Assembly (NCBI GenBank): GCA_017482345.1
Contig: JAFUNB010000010.1
Coordinates: 1-58,907 of the forward strand
Direction of reading: 5' to 3'
Origin: Oscillibacter sp.
GTDB taxonomy: Bacteria; Bacillota; Clostridia; Oscillospirales; Oscillospiraceae
DNA length: 58,907 nucleotides
The position numbers and the translations under genes were made by a program. The notes below the pieces were generated by a model. It searched no databases. It saw only the letters and a list, made by a program, of their open reading frames with translations, and was not told the origin of the DNA. The stretch's first letter is position 1. Each line of letters begins with the position of its first letter. Positions 1-7,209 of the stretch are shown piece after piece.

Positions 1-144
1 TATTTCGTTGATACAGTAGGACGGAACAAAAAAGCAATTAAAGCGTATATCCAAAATCAGCTACAAGAGGATCAAATAGCCGACCAAGTGAGCATTAAGG
101 AATTCGTGGACCCGTTTACGGGGAGCAAGAATACCAAGGCATAA
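1..144 (+). CDS. tnpA: IS200/IS605-family transposase TnpA, C-terminal fragment (cut by window edge)
   Basis: The first 47 codons are open from base 1 to a TAA at 142-144. They read like the C-terminal end of the small Y1 (HUH) transposases that mobilise IS200/IS605 elements as single-stranded DNA. The segment 'YFVDTVGRN' followed by 'IKAYIQNQ' matches the last helix of that family; the Tyr of 'KAYIQNQ' (codon 46-48) is the probable nucleophile, by family analogy. The N-terminal part with the HUH metal site lies outside the window, so intactness cannot be judged. The AT-richer codon use differs from the GC-rich genes that follow. Confidence 0.85.
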   Translation, partial: YFVDTVGRNKKAIKAYIQNQLQEDQIADQVSIKEFVDPFTGSKNTKA

Positions 145-278
145 CGAAAACCCCTTAAGGGGTAGCCCGAGAAAGTAATGCGGTCGGCAAATCTTTTCGG
201 GCCCCTTAAGGGGCATTGTCCGTATAAAGCCCTTATAGGGCTTACTCAAGCCTCCGGCTTAGCCGGAGGTTTTGACTT
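1..278 (+). mobile_element. Right end of an IS200/IS605-type insertion sequence
   Basis: The transposase fragment is followed by about 130 bases of noncoding DNA with two copies of the palindrome CCCCTTAAGGGG (151-162 and 202-213), an AAGCCC/GGGCTT hairpin near 227-242, and a hairpin with 8-bp arms (251-258 and 262-269) plus a TTTTGACTT tail. Subterminal hairpins instead of terminal inverted repeats are typical of IS200/IS605 right ends. The exact cleavage site is inferred; it lies only a few bases from the pfkA stop codon. Confidence 0.75.
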
Positions 279-280
279 GA

Positions 281-1291
281 TCAGCGGAGAGAACCGCTGC
301 GATGGGTCAGGGACTGGAGAATGTCGTATTTCTCCATGTCGAAGGGCTTGACCATCTGCAGGGCCTTTTCCATTTCAATATCCACAATTTTGCCGTCCTG
401 CTCGGCGACAACACAGTTGCCCCGGCGCTCGATCATGGCCTGCACGGCCTCGTAGCCCATGAGGCTGGCGATCTCGCGGTCCCGGGCGGAGGGAGAGCCG
501 CCGCGCTGGATGTGGCCCAGAACGGTGACGCGGGGATCGATGCCCACTTCCTCGTTGATGCGCTTGGCGATGTCCATGGCACTGCCGGCGCCTTCGGCCA
601 CCACGATCATGTAATGAGTGGTGCCGGCCAGGCGGGCGCGGCGGATCTTCTCCACCACGTCGTTTTCAAAATCCAGCTCCCGCTCGGGGATGAGCACGGC
701 GGTGGCGCCCACGGAGAGGCCCACCGTCAGCGCCAGATAACCGGCGTGGCGGCCCATGACCTCCACGATGGAGCAGCGCTCGTGGGACTGCATGGTGTCA
801 CGCAGCTTATCGATGCACTCGATGGCGGTGTTGCAGGCGGTGTCAAAACCGATGGTGTAGTGGGAGCAGCCGATGTCGTTGTCGATGGTGGCGGGGATAC
901 CCACGACCTGCAGGTCCATGCCGTTGGCGGCAGCCTGACGGGACAGGGCCAGCGCGCCGCGGAAGGTGCCGTCGCCGCCGACAGCGACGATGCCGTCCAG
1001 ACCCAGCAGCTTGCAGGAGGCCAGCGCGCGGTCACGGCCGGCGGCGTCCATGAACTCCTTGCTCCGGGCGGTGTAGAGCATGGTGCCGCCCTTGTTGATG
1101 ATATGGCTGACGCTGGTGGCGTCCATACGGATGAAATCGCTGTTGATGAGGCCGCTCCAACCGCGGCGAATACCCACGCACTCAATGCCCTGGCTGACAG
1201 CGCAGCGGACAACGGCGCGGACGGCTGCGTTCATGCCGGGGGCGTCGCCGCCGCTGGTCAGAACGCCGATACGTCTGATTTCTCGTTCCAT
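281..1291 (-). CDS. pfkA: ATP-dependent 6-phosphofructokinase
   Basis: This enzyme phosphorylates fructose 6-phosphate to fructose 1,6-bisphosphate, the committed step of glycolysis. The 336-residue product carries the N-terminal nucleotide loop 'LTSGGDAPGMN' (about residues 11-21), the ATP site 'GGDGTF' near 105, the catalytic 'TIDNDI' near 130 and the substrate loop 'MGRHAGYLAL'. It is slightly longer than the approximately 320-residue bacterial form. The ATG at 1291 follows an AGGAGG-type ribosome binding site on the minus strand. A TTGACA/TATATT promoter lies about 75-100 bases upstream, inside a 14-bp inverted repeat. The IS200/IS605 remnant abuts the stop codon. Confidence 0.96.
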   Translation of the reverse strand: MEREIRRIGVLTSGGDAPGMNAAVRAVVRCAVSQGIECVGIRRGWSGLINSDFIRMDATSVSHIINKGGTMLYTARSKEFMDAAGRDRALASCKLLGLDGIVAVGGDGTFRGALALSRQAAANGMDLQVVGIPATIDNDIGCSHYTIGFDTACNTAIECIDKLRDTMQSHERCSIVEVMGRHAGYLALTVGLSVGATAVLIPERELDFENDVVEKIRRARLAGTTHYMIVVAEGAGSAMDIAKRINEEVGIDPRVTVLGHIQRGGSPSARDREIASLMGYEAVQAMIERRGNCVVAEQDGKIVDIEMEKALQMVKPFDMEKYDILQSLTHRSGSLR

Positions 1292-1362
1292 ATGAGGTCC
1301 TCCTTTTATAGGTGGTTCCGGCGGAAAATCCGGCCGGAAGATATAAGTAACCGATTACTCCG

Positions 1363-1391
1363 AATATATCAAGGACGCTTTTCCCTGTCAA
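1363..1391 (-). promoter_or_regulatory. Sigma-A promoter of pfkA
   Basis: On the minus strand a perfect -35 TTGACA (1386-1391), a 17-base spacer and -10 TATATT (1363-1368) precede pfkA. The -35 edge overlaps the proximal arm of an inverted repeat (1373-1386 and 1420-1433), so a repressor or a hairpin from the upstream transcript could affect it. Confidence 0.75.
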
Positions 1392-1433
1392 GCATCATCT
1401 TTTACAAAAAGAGGTGCGGAGGGAAAAGCGTCC
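1373..1433. repeat. Perfect 14-bp inverted repeat between thrE2 and pfkA
   Basis: GGACGCTTTTCCCT at 1373-1386 is matched exactly by AGGGAAAAGCGTCC at 1420-1433, with 33 bases between the arms. It sits downstream of the thrE genes and over the pfkA -35 region. It could be a weak terminator-like hairpin for thrE readthrough or an operator for pfkA. No protein binding site is recognised. Confidence 0.6.
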
Positions 1434-1458
1434 GAACGTAAAAGGATCAAATTGTCGG

Positions 1459-1905
1459 TCAGGACTGGGCGTGAGCCTGTTTGCGCCAGGTCAGCATTCG
1501 CACCAGAGACGTGACCATGGAGGCGCCGGCCGCGATGGCGCCGGCTGCTGCCGCTGTCTGGAGACCCTTGGCGGTGAACATGGCAAAGTCGCCGCTGATG
1601 AGATAGTCCATGGTGTAATACAGACCGCCGCCCGGCACCAGAGGGATGATGCCGATGACCAGAAAAATGGTGGCAGGTGCTTTCAGTGCCCGGGCCAGGA
1701 TCTCTGCCAGCGCCGAAACGGCAATGGTGGCCAGAAAATAGCGGGCGGCCTCGACGGGCAGGAAGTCCGTCAGCAGATAGACCAGCCAGGAGATGGCGCC
1801 GTTGAGACTGCACAGAAAGATAAACCGCGGTTTGCGAACCTGAAAGATGTAGCAAAAGCTGGCACAGGCGATGAATGCGTAAAGGCAGGGCAAAAATCTC
1901 AGCAT
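1459..1905 (-). CDS. Threonine/serine exporter family protein, small subunit (ThrE_2, YjjB-like)
   Basis: This 148-residue, mostly hydrophobic protein has four to five predicted membrane segments and the motif 'IPLVPGGGLYYTMDYL', characteristic of the ThrE_2/YjjB (DUF3815) half of split threonine/serine exporters. It is expected to form one transporter with the larger DUF1212 subunit encoded immediately upstream; only one base separates that stop codon from this ATG (1905), so the two are co-transcribed and perhaps translationally coupled. The substrate is inferred from the family; some relatives export other organic acids. Confidence 0.85.
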   Translation of the reverse strand: MLRFLPCLYAFIACASFCYIFQVRKPRFIFLCSLNGAISWLVYLLTDFLPVEAARYFLATIAVSALAEILARALKAPATIFLVIGIIPLVPGGGLYYTMDYLISGDFAMFTAKGLQTAAAAGAIAAGASMVTSLVRMLTWRKQAHAQS

Positions 1906-1906
1906 A

Positions 1907-2680
1907 TCACATCACCCCCAAAAACATTCTTGCGGCGCCCATGGGAAGGGCGATGCCGATGGCCAGTGCCAGAGAAATGATGAGAACTTCCGTTAGCTTG
2001 CTCATGGCAGTCAGAAAATCGCCAGCGATCATATCGCGCATGACGTTGGTAATGGCGATACCGGGAACCAGCAGCATGATGGCGCCTATGATGATCATAT
2101 CGATATGGATGTTCAGACCCAGATACTGCAGCGCCAGCGGTACGCTGGCCATCAACATGCTGGAACAGACGTTGGTGAAGAAAATGTTGGTATTCATCCG
2201 GCCAAGAGTCGTGTTGGCGAATTTGACTGCCAAGCCGCTGGCAAAGGCGATGACGGCATCCAGTGCCGTGCCGCCCCAGAACAGCGTGAAAAACACGGCC
2301 ACAAAGCCGTGGGCCAGATAGCTGACCAGTTCGGAATACAGCGGAGCGGAGGTGATCTCCCGCAGCTGGGCGAAACAGGTGTCAATATCGGGTGTCTCGC
2401 GGCAGACCCGGCGGCACAGGTTGTTCAATTTATCCAGTTTATCCAGCGCGATGGCAGAAGAACGGATGCGGATGGATTTGGTATAATTGTGATCCTCGTG
2501 CATGATGTTGAGGATGATACAGGAGGGGATGGCAAATACTTCGATGTCCGTATAGCCATAGGCATGCATCAGACGGGTGATAGAGTCCTCCACCCGGTAG
2601 ATTTCAGCGCCGCTCTGGACCAGGTGGCGGCCCATTTCACAGCAAAAATTCAAAAAATGTTCTGTTTTTTCGATTTTCAT
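1907..2680 (-). CDS. Threonine/serine exporter family protein, large subunit (ThrE_1/DUF1212, YjjP-like)
   Basis: The product has 257 residues from the ATG at 2680; a GTG at 2692 lies inside the GGAGGTGG ribosome binding site and is less likely. The N-terminal soluble half (to about residue 110) includes the family signature 'ETEHFLNFCCEMGRHLVQSGAE' region and 'CIILNI', and the C-terminal half holds about five membrane helices with 'LLVPGIAITNVMRD'. These are the landmarks of the YjjP/DUF1212 subunit, which pairs with the small subunit encoded next. A strong promoter lies upstream at 2724-2751. Confidence 0.87.
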   Translation of the reverse strand: MKIEKTEHFLNFCCEMGRHLVQSGAEIYRVEDSITRLMHAYGYTDIEVFAIPSCIILNIMHEDHNYTKSIRIRSSAIALDKLDKLNNLCRRVCRETPDIDTCFAQLREITSAPLYSELVSYLAHGFVAVFFTLFWGGTALDAVIAFASGLAVKFANTTLGRMNTNIFFTNVCSSMLMASVPLALQYLGLNIHIDMIIIGAIMLLVPGIAITNVMRDMIAGDFLTAMSKLTEVLIISLALAIGIALPMGAARMFLGVM

Positions 2681-2723
2681 GGGAACTACCACCTCCGGAT
2701 TCAGTTAAATCGACTGTACTTCC

Positions 2724-2751
2724 ATTATATAGAAACATGAAAATAAGTCAA
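2724..2751 (-). promoter_or_regulatory. Promoter of the thrE-type operon
   Basis: Minus-strand -35 TTGACT (2746-2751), 16-base spacer and perfect -10 TATAAT (2724-2729) lie 45-70 bases upstream of the DUF1212 gene. Confidence 0.75.
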
Positions 2752-2806
2752 CAAAGATGCGTGTGATATGCAAAAACGTCGCATGGGAATGAAGAAATCT
2801 TGTAGT

Positions 2807-2872
2807 AATGTAAAGTTTGCTTGACATAAAGAGGTCGCTGTGTTATGCTCTAAAATGTAAAGTGAACTTTAC
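2807..2872 (+). promoter_or_regulatory. Promoter of the XRE regulator gene flanked by GTAAAGT repeats
   Basis: A perfect -35 TTGACA (2821-2826), 17-base spacer and -10 TATGCT (2844-2849) precede the regulator gene. AATGTAAAGT occurs on both sides, at 2807-2816 and 2854-2863, and the second copy forms a perfect palindrome GTAAAGTGAACTTTAC (2857-2872). The arrangement suggests an operator for autoregulation by the downstream XRE protein; that is inference. Confidence 0.7.
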
Positions 2873-2891
2873 TTTTCTGAGGAGGGATGAC

Positions 2892-3092
2892 TTGAAAAAC
2901 CGGATCGAGGAGATCAGAAAAGAACGGGGTGTCCGGCAGGAGGAATTTGCGAAGGCGCTTGGCGTCTCCCGCCAGACCATCAGCTCTCTGGAAAACGGAC
3001 GGTATAACCCGTCCATTCTGCTGGCCTATAAGATCGCCAGATATTTTGAAATGGCCATTGAGGACGTGTTCTGTTTCGATGAGGAGGTTTGA
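2892..3092 (+). CDS. Small XRE/Cro-CI family transcriptional regulator
   Basis: This 66-residue protein is almost entirely one helix-turn-helix domain: 'RQEEFAKALGVSRQTISSLENGRYNPS' spans the two recognition helices (about 18-44), followed by 'ARYFEMAIEDVF'. It belongs to the minimal YozG/YgzD-like group of Bacillota. The start is the TTG at 2892, six bases after GAGGAGGGA; the coding frame has no better-placed ATG. The palindrome and direct repeats around its promoter are probable targets. The following gene starts one base after its stop, so the pair is an operon; in this family the partner is typically a small membrane protein. Confidence 0.9.
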   Translation: MKNRIEEIRKERGVRQEEFAKALGVSRQTISSLENGRYNPSILLAYKIARYFEMAIEDVFCFDEEV

Positions 3093-3093
3093 C

Positions 3094-3495
3094 ATGAACT
3101 ACGGTAAGAGGATTTTTCTCAGCATTTTCTGGATGCTGCTGGGACTGACGCTGATGGGCTGCCATCTGGCTGGTTTCATGGAAGAATTTTGGAGCAGTAT
3201 GGGCTTTGCCCTTCTGGTGGTTGGAACGCTGCAGGTCATTCGCCAGATCCGCTATCGCACCAACGAAGAATACCGGGAGAAGTTCGACACAGAGGCGAAA
3301 GATGAGCGGAACCGTTTTATCGCAAACAAGGCTTGGGCCTGGGCGGGGTACTGGTTTGTGCTCATCGGCGGCTGCGCTACCATTGTGCTGAAGCTGTTGG
3401 GCCGTGAGGATCTGATGATGGTGGCCTCCGGCGGCGTGTGTCTGATGATGCTGCTGTACTGGGGCTGCTGGATGTATCTGAGGAAAAAGTATTGA
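3094..3495 (+). CDS. Small membrane protein co-encoded with the XRE regulator
   Basis: The 133-residue product has four predicted membrane segments (about 7-27, 32-48, 84-103 and 108-127) separated by a charged cytoplasmic stretch ('YREKFDTEAKDERNRF'). It resembles the DUF2178/DUF3796-like partners often found after small XRE regulators, but I cannot assign a definite family. The ATG at 3094 follows GAGGAGG. It is coupled to the regulator upstream and the NUDIX gene downstream, whose ATG begins two bases after this stop codon. Confidence 0.75.
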   Translation: MNYGKRIFLSIFWMLLGLTLMGCHLAGFMEEFWSSMGFALLVVGTLQVIRQIRYRTNEEYREKFDTEAKDERNRFIANKAWAWAGYWFVLIGGCATIVLKLLGREDLMMVASGGVCLMMLLYWGCWMYLRKKY

Positions 3496-3496
3496 A

Positions 3497-3988
3497 ATGA
3501 ATGAGAAATTTGCTGTTCCCTGTGTGGGAGCGATCATCGAAAAAGAAATTGACGGTATGCCGCATGTTTTGATCCAGACCCGGCAGAAGGCCGATGGCGG
3601 AGCGACCAACGGACTGACGGAATTGCCCGCCGGAAAGGTGCGGGAATATGAGGACTTGTTTTCTGCCCTGCGTCGGGAGGTGCGGGAGGAAACTGGACTG
3701 ACTGTTACAAAGATCAGGGGAGAGGATCAGTCGGCCGTGATCTCGTGCGATGGTGGGGCGATTTGCTCCTATCAGCCTTACTGCGTGACACAAAACCTGT
3801 CCGGTGCCTATTCCATCCTGCTGCACACATTTTTGTGCGAGGCGGAAGGCGAACTGTTGACGGATACAGATGAGAGCAGCAATATCCGCTGGATTCCGGT
3901 GGAGGAGCTGCGCAAAGTGGTGCGGGAACAGCCGGAGACCGTGTTTTTCCTGCATCTCAATGCCCTGAGAGCGTATCTGAATTTATAA
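3497..3988 (+). CDS. NUDIX hydrolase
   Basis: The 163-residue protein contains a complete Nudix box around residues 50-72: G, five residues, E, seven residues, then 'REVREETGL', fitting G-x5-E-x7-REUxEExGU. The Glu residues bind the metal that drives hydrolysis of a nucleoside diphosphate linked to another moiety. The substrate cannot be deduced. It is the last gene of the XRE/membrane protein cluster, starting two bases after the upstream stop. Confidence 0.9.
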   Translation: MNEKFAVPCVGAIIEKEIDGMPHVLIQTRQKADGGATNGLTELPAGKVREYEDLFSALRREVREETGLTVTKIRGEDQSAVISCDGGAICSYQPYCVTQNLSGAYSILLHTFLCEAEGELLTDTDESSNIRWIPVEELRKVVREQPETVFFLHLNALRAYLNL

Positions 3989-3995
3989 TGGGAAC

Positions 3996-4025
3996 GCCCC
4001 GTTTCGCCATTGCGCGAAGCGGGGC
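3996..4025 (+). terminator. Probable terminator after the NUDIX gene
   Basis: A GC-rich hairpin with arms GCCCCG-TTTCGC and GCGAAGCGGGGC follows the stop codon by 8 bases. Only a short, weak T tract (ATCTT) follows, so termination may be partial. Confidence 0.5.
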
Positions 4026-4088
4026 ATCTTGCGCCGGAGAACGGGAAATGATATGATAACTCCGTATACTTTCGATTGGAGACAGCCA

Positions 4089-6749
4089 ATGAAAAAACTG
4101 GTCGTAGGAATATTGGCCCATGTGGACGCGGGTAAAACCACGCTGTCCGAGGCCATGCTATATCGCAGCGGCGCGGTGCGGAAGCTGGGGCGGGTGGATC
4201 ACCAGAACGCCTTTCTGGACACGGACGCCATGGAGCGGGAACGGGGCATTACCATCTTCTCCAAGCAGGCGGAGTTTTCCCTGCCTGAGGCGGACATCAC
4301 CCTGCTGGACACGCCGGGCCACGTGGATTTTTCCGCGGAGATGGAGCGGACGCTGCAGGTGCTGGACTGCGCCATTCTGGTCATCAGCGGCACGGACGGC
4401 GTTCAGGGCCACACTCGGACGCTGTGGCGGCTGCTGGAGCGCTATCATATCCCCACGTTCCTGTTTGTCAATAAGATGGATCTGGCCGGCGCCGACAAGG
4501 CCGCCCTGCTGGAAGGCCTGAAAACCCGCCTTGGCAGCGGCGTCACGGATTTTACCAGCCGGGACGATACCTTTCTGGAGGAGGCCGCCCTGTGCGACGA
4601 GGCGGTACTGGAACAGTTTCTGGAAACCGGCGAGGTATCGGACGACGATCTGACCTGCATGATCGCGGAGCGGAAGCTGTTCCCCTGCTGGTTCGGCTCT
4701 GCGCTGAAGCTGGAGGGCGTGGATGAATTCCTGGAGGGACTGGGACACTTTGCCTCCGCACCCGTCTATCCTGCGGAGTTCGGCGCCCGGGTGTTCAAGA
4801 TCTCCCGGGACGGTCAGGGCAGCCGTCTGACCTGGCTGAAGGTCACCGGCGGTACGCTGCGGGTGAAGGATCTCCTGACCAACCGGCAGGAAGGCATGGC
4901 GGACGACAAGGTTTGGGAGGAAAAGGCAGACCAGCTGCGGATCTATTCCGGCCTGAAATTCCGGCTGGTGGATGAGGCGCCTGCGGGAACGATCTGCGCG
5001 GTTACCGGACTGAGCCGAACCCGCCCTGGCCAGGGACTGGGCGGCGAGACTGCCTGGACGGCGCCGGTGCTGGAACCGGTACTGACTTATCACATTCAGC
5101 TGCCGGAGGGGACGGATCCCCACATGGCGCTGTTGAAGCTGCAGCAGCTGGAGGAGGAAGACCCCCAGCTCCATATCGTCTGGCACGAGCAGCTGCGCCA
5201 GATCCACGCCCAGCTGATGGGCGAGGTGCAGCTGGAGATCCTGCAGCGGCTCATCCGGGAACGCTTTGGTATGGAAATCACCTTCGGTGAGGGTGCGATC
5301 CGCTATCGGGAGACGATTGCGGGCGCAGTGGAGGGCATCGGCCACTTTGAGCCGCTGCGTCACTACGCGGAGGTACATCTGCTGCTGGAACCCGGTGAAC
5401 GGGGCAGCGGTGTGCAGATCTTCACCGCCTGCCCGGAGGACGACCTGGACCGCAACTGGCAGCGGCTGATCCTGACCCATCTGGATGAAAAGGAACATCT
5501 GGGCGTGCTGACCGGCTCGCCCATCACGGATATCAAACTGACGCTGGTGGCGGGCCGGGCCCATGTGAAGCACACGGAGGGCGGCGACTTCCGCCAGGCC
5601 ACTTACCGTGCCGTGCGTCAGGGACTCATGCAGGCGGAGAGTGTGCTGCTGGAGCCCTGGTATGATTTCCGGCTGGAGATCCCCGCCGAGCAGGTGGGCC
5701 GGGCCATGACCGACCTGCAGCGGATGAACGGCGAGATCGAGCCGCCGGAGACTGTGGGCGACGAGACTGTATTCACTGGCGCCGCGCCGGTGGCGGCCAT
5801 GCGGAACTACGCCCGGGAGGTCACAGCCTATACCCGGGGCCGGGGTCGGCTCAGCTGTGTCCTGCGGGGCTATGCACCCTGCGCTCAGCAGGCAGAGGTG
5901 GTGGAGACTATCGGTTACGATCCGGAGCGGGACGTGGACAACACGCCGGACAGCGTGTTCTGCGGTCACGGCGCCGGCTATACGGTGAAGTGGGATGAGG
6001 TGCCCGCTATGGCCCATGTGGACAGCGGTCTGAGGCTGGGCCGGGAACAGGCGGAGGAAGAAAAGGCGCCCGTCCGCCGGGCTGTCCGCTCTTATGCAGG
6101 AACCATTGAGCAGGACAAAGAGCTGCAGGCGATTTTTGAACGGACCTACGGCCCCGTGAAGCAGCGCACCCCACAATCGGGCGGCGCACCGCGGCGCACC
6201 ATTATGGAGCCGGCAGAGAAACGACCCATCCGGCAGCAGCACACGGGACCGGAATACCTGCTGGTGGACGGCTACAACATCATCTTCGCGTGGGACGAGC
6301 TGAAGGCGGTGGCGCAGGACAATCTGGACGCCGCCCGCAAGCAGCTGTGCGACCTGCTGAGCAATTATCAGGGCTTCAGGAAATGCGTGGTCATCGTGGT
6401 GTTCGACGCCTATAAGGTCAAAGGCGGTCTTGGCAGCGTGGAGAAGTACCACAACATCCACGTAGTCTATACCAAGGAGGCCGAGACGGCGGACGCCTAT
6501 ATCGAGCGGGCCACCTATGAGATCGGCCGGAAGCACAGGGTAAAGGTGGCCACCTCCGACGGCCCGGAGCAGCTGATCATTCTGGGTCACGGTGCGCTCC
6601 GTCTGTCTGCCAGCGCCTTCCGGGCGGAGGTAGACGAGACCCTGCGGCAGATCGCCGCCACGCTGGACCGGAACAACCAGGCCGGGAAGACCGGCGCTGT
6701 GAGAGCCGCGATGGAAAAGGCGCGGGACGGCAAGGAGGACGAAGTATGA
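4089..6749 (+). CDS. TetM/EF-G-like translational GTPase fused to a C-terminal Rae1/YacP-type NYN nuclease domain
   Basis: The 886-residue product begins like ribosomal protection proteins: G1 'AHVDAGKTT' (10-18), G2 'RGITI', G3 'DTPGHVDF', G4 'NKMD', then domains II to V ending near 'HGAGYTVKWDEVPAMAHVDSGL' (about residue 650). After a linker, residues 723-870 match Bacillus YacP/Rae1, the ribosome-associated mRNA endonuclease: 'LLVDGYN' (Asp727), 'VVFDAYKVKGG', 'TKEAETADAYIE', 'VATSDGPEQ' and 'GHGALRLSA'. TetM-type factors and Rae1 both act at the ribosomal A site, so a ribosome-rescue or mRNA-cleaving role is inferred rather than tetracycline resistance. The ATG at 4089 is preferred because the protein then starts like TetM. 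The LspA-like gene overlaps the stop codon. Confidence 0.88.
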   Translation: MKKLVVGILAHVDAGKTTLSEAMLYRSGAVRKLGRVDHQNAFLDTDAMERERGITIFSKQAEFSLPEADITLLDTPGHVDFSAEMERTLQVLDCAILVISGTDGVQGHTRTLWRLLERYHIPTFLFVNKMDLAGADKAALLEGLKTRLGSGVTDFTSRDDTFLEEAALCDEAVLEQFLETGEVSDDDLTCMIAERKLFPCWFGSALKLEGVDEFLEGLGHFASAPVYPAEFGARVFKISRDGQGSRLTWLKVTGGTLRVKDLLTNRQEGMADDKVWEEKADQLRIYSGLKFRLVDEAPAGTICAVTGLSRTRPGQGLGGETAWTAPVLEPVLTYHIQLPEGTDPHMALLKLQQLEEEDPQLHIVWHEQLRQIHAQLMGEVQLEILQRLIRERFGMEITFGEGAIRYRETIAGAVEGIGHFEPLRHYAEVHLLLEPGERGSGVQIFTACPEDDLDRNWQRLILTHLDEKEHLGVLTGSPITDIKLTLVAGRAHVKHTEGGDFRQATYRAVRQGLMQAESVLLEPWYDFRLEIPAEQVGRAMTDLQRMNGEIEPPETVGDETVFTGAAPVAAMRNYAREVTAYTRGRGRLSCVLRGYAPCAQQAEVVETIGYDPERDVDNTPDSVFCGHGAGYTVKWDEVPAMAHVDSGLRLGREQAEEEKAPVRRAVRSYAGTIEQDKELQAIFERTYGPVKQRTPQSGGAPRRTIMEPAEKRPIRQQHTGPEYLLVDGYNIIFAWDELKAVAQDNLDAARKQLCDLLSNYQGFRKCVVIVVFDAYKVKGGLGSVEKYHNIHVVYTKEAETADAYIERATYEIGRKHRVKVATSDGPEQLIILGHGALRLSASAFRAEVDETLRQIAATLDRNNQAGKTGAVRAAMEKARDGKEDEV

Positions 6750-7174
6750 TTCTTTCCATTCTGTTGGGCGGCGCCGTGGCGTGTGCCTGTGTGGCAGTCC
6801 GCTGGCGGCTGGACCGGCCGGAGCGGCAGGACAGCGAGCATTTTGGCGGCCGGGTGAAGCTGACCGCTCTGCGGAACTGCGGCTCCGCCTTCGGACTTCT
6901 GCGCCTGACGGCAAACCAGCTGTCCGTCCTGTCGGCGGCACTTCTGGCCTGGAGCCTGACGCTGTGGCGGGAGAGCCGTATTGGCTGCGCACTGGTACTG
7001 GGCGGCGGCTTGAGTAACCTGTGGGAGCGGGTGATGCACGGCAGCGTGTTTGATTACCTTCAGTTCCCCAAAGCGCCGGAAAAGGTGCGGCGGTATGTGT
7101 TCAATCTGGCGGATCTGGCCATTTTCTTCGGCGTCATCGCCGTTGTGCTGGGCGGCCGCAAAAAGAAGCACTGA
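6746..7174 (+). CDS. Signal peptidase II (LspA)-like membrane protein with altered catalytic Asp
   Basis: This 142-residue protein has the LspA plan: 'RNCGSAFG' (43-50), 'GGGLSNLWERVMHGSVFDY' region (86-104) and 'FNLADLAI' (119-126), with membrane helices between them. LspA removes signal peptides from prolipoproteins using two Asp residues, in N-L-x-D-R and N-x-A-D. Here the second Asp is present (Asp123), but the first position is Glu94 (codon GAG at 7025-7027). The protein is also shorter than usual LspA (about 150-170). It overlaps the upstream fusion gene by four bases (ATGA), so the two are coupled. It may be a divergent peptidase or an inactive paralogue. Confidence 0.75.
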   Translation: MILSILLGGAVACACVAVRWRLDRPERQDSEHFGGRVKLTALRNCGSAFGLLRLTANQLSVLSAALLAWSLTLWRESRIGCALVLGGGLSNLWERVMHGSVFDYLQFPKAPEKVRRYVFNLADLAIFFGVIAVVLGGRKKKH

Positions 7175-7180
7175 AACAAA

Positions 7181-7206
7181 AAACAGACGCCGGAAGGCGT
7201 CTGTTT
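7181..7206. terminator. Bidirectional terminator between convergent genes
   Basis: AAACAGACGCC and GGCGTCTGTTT form an 11-bp stem with a GGAA loop between the LspA-like gene (plus) and the sugar isomerase gene (minus). A/T-rich flanks on both sides suit termination in either direction. Confidence 0.85.
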
Positions 7207-7209
7207 TGC

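Noticed and set aside
61-249. Open frame on the minus strand within the IS200/IS605 end
   Set aside because: It covers palindromic noncoding DNA and the transposase 3' end in antisense, with no coding signals.
302-1441. Long open frames opposite pfkA, and similar ones opposite pyk, uvrA, mutS2, the molybdenum hydroxylase and argS
   Set aside because: All are antisense shadows of well-identified genes, with unnatural His/Gly/Ala-rich translations and no start signals.
4089-6749. Annotation as a tetracycline resistance gene
   Set aside because: The similarity is to the whole ribosomal protection family, but the C-terminal NYN domain and divergent domain IV argue against a simple tet gene. Resistance cannot be inferred.
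4158-6992. A 944-codon open frame on the minus strand opposite the TetM-like/Rae1 fusion
   Set aside because: It is a mirror of a GC-rich gene, has no ribosome binding site or recognisable domain, and shows the R/P/H-rich composition of antisense frames. The plus-strand gene is unmistakable.
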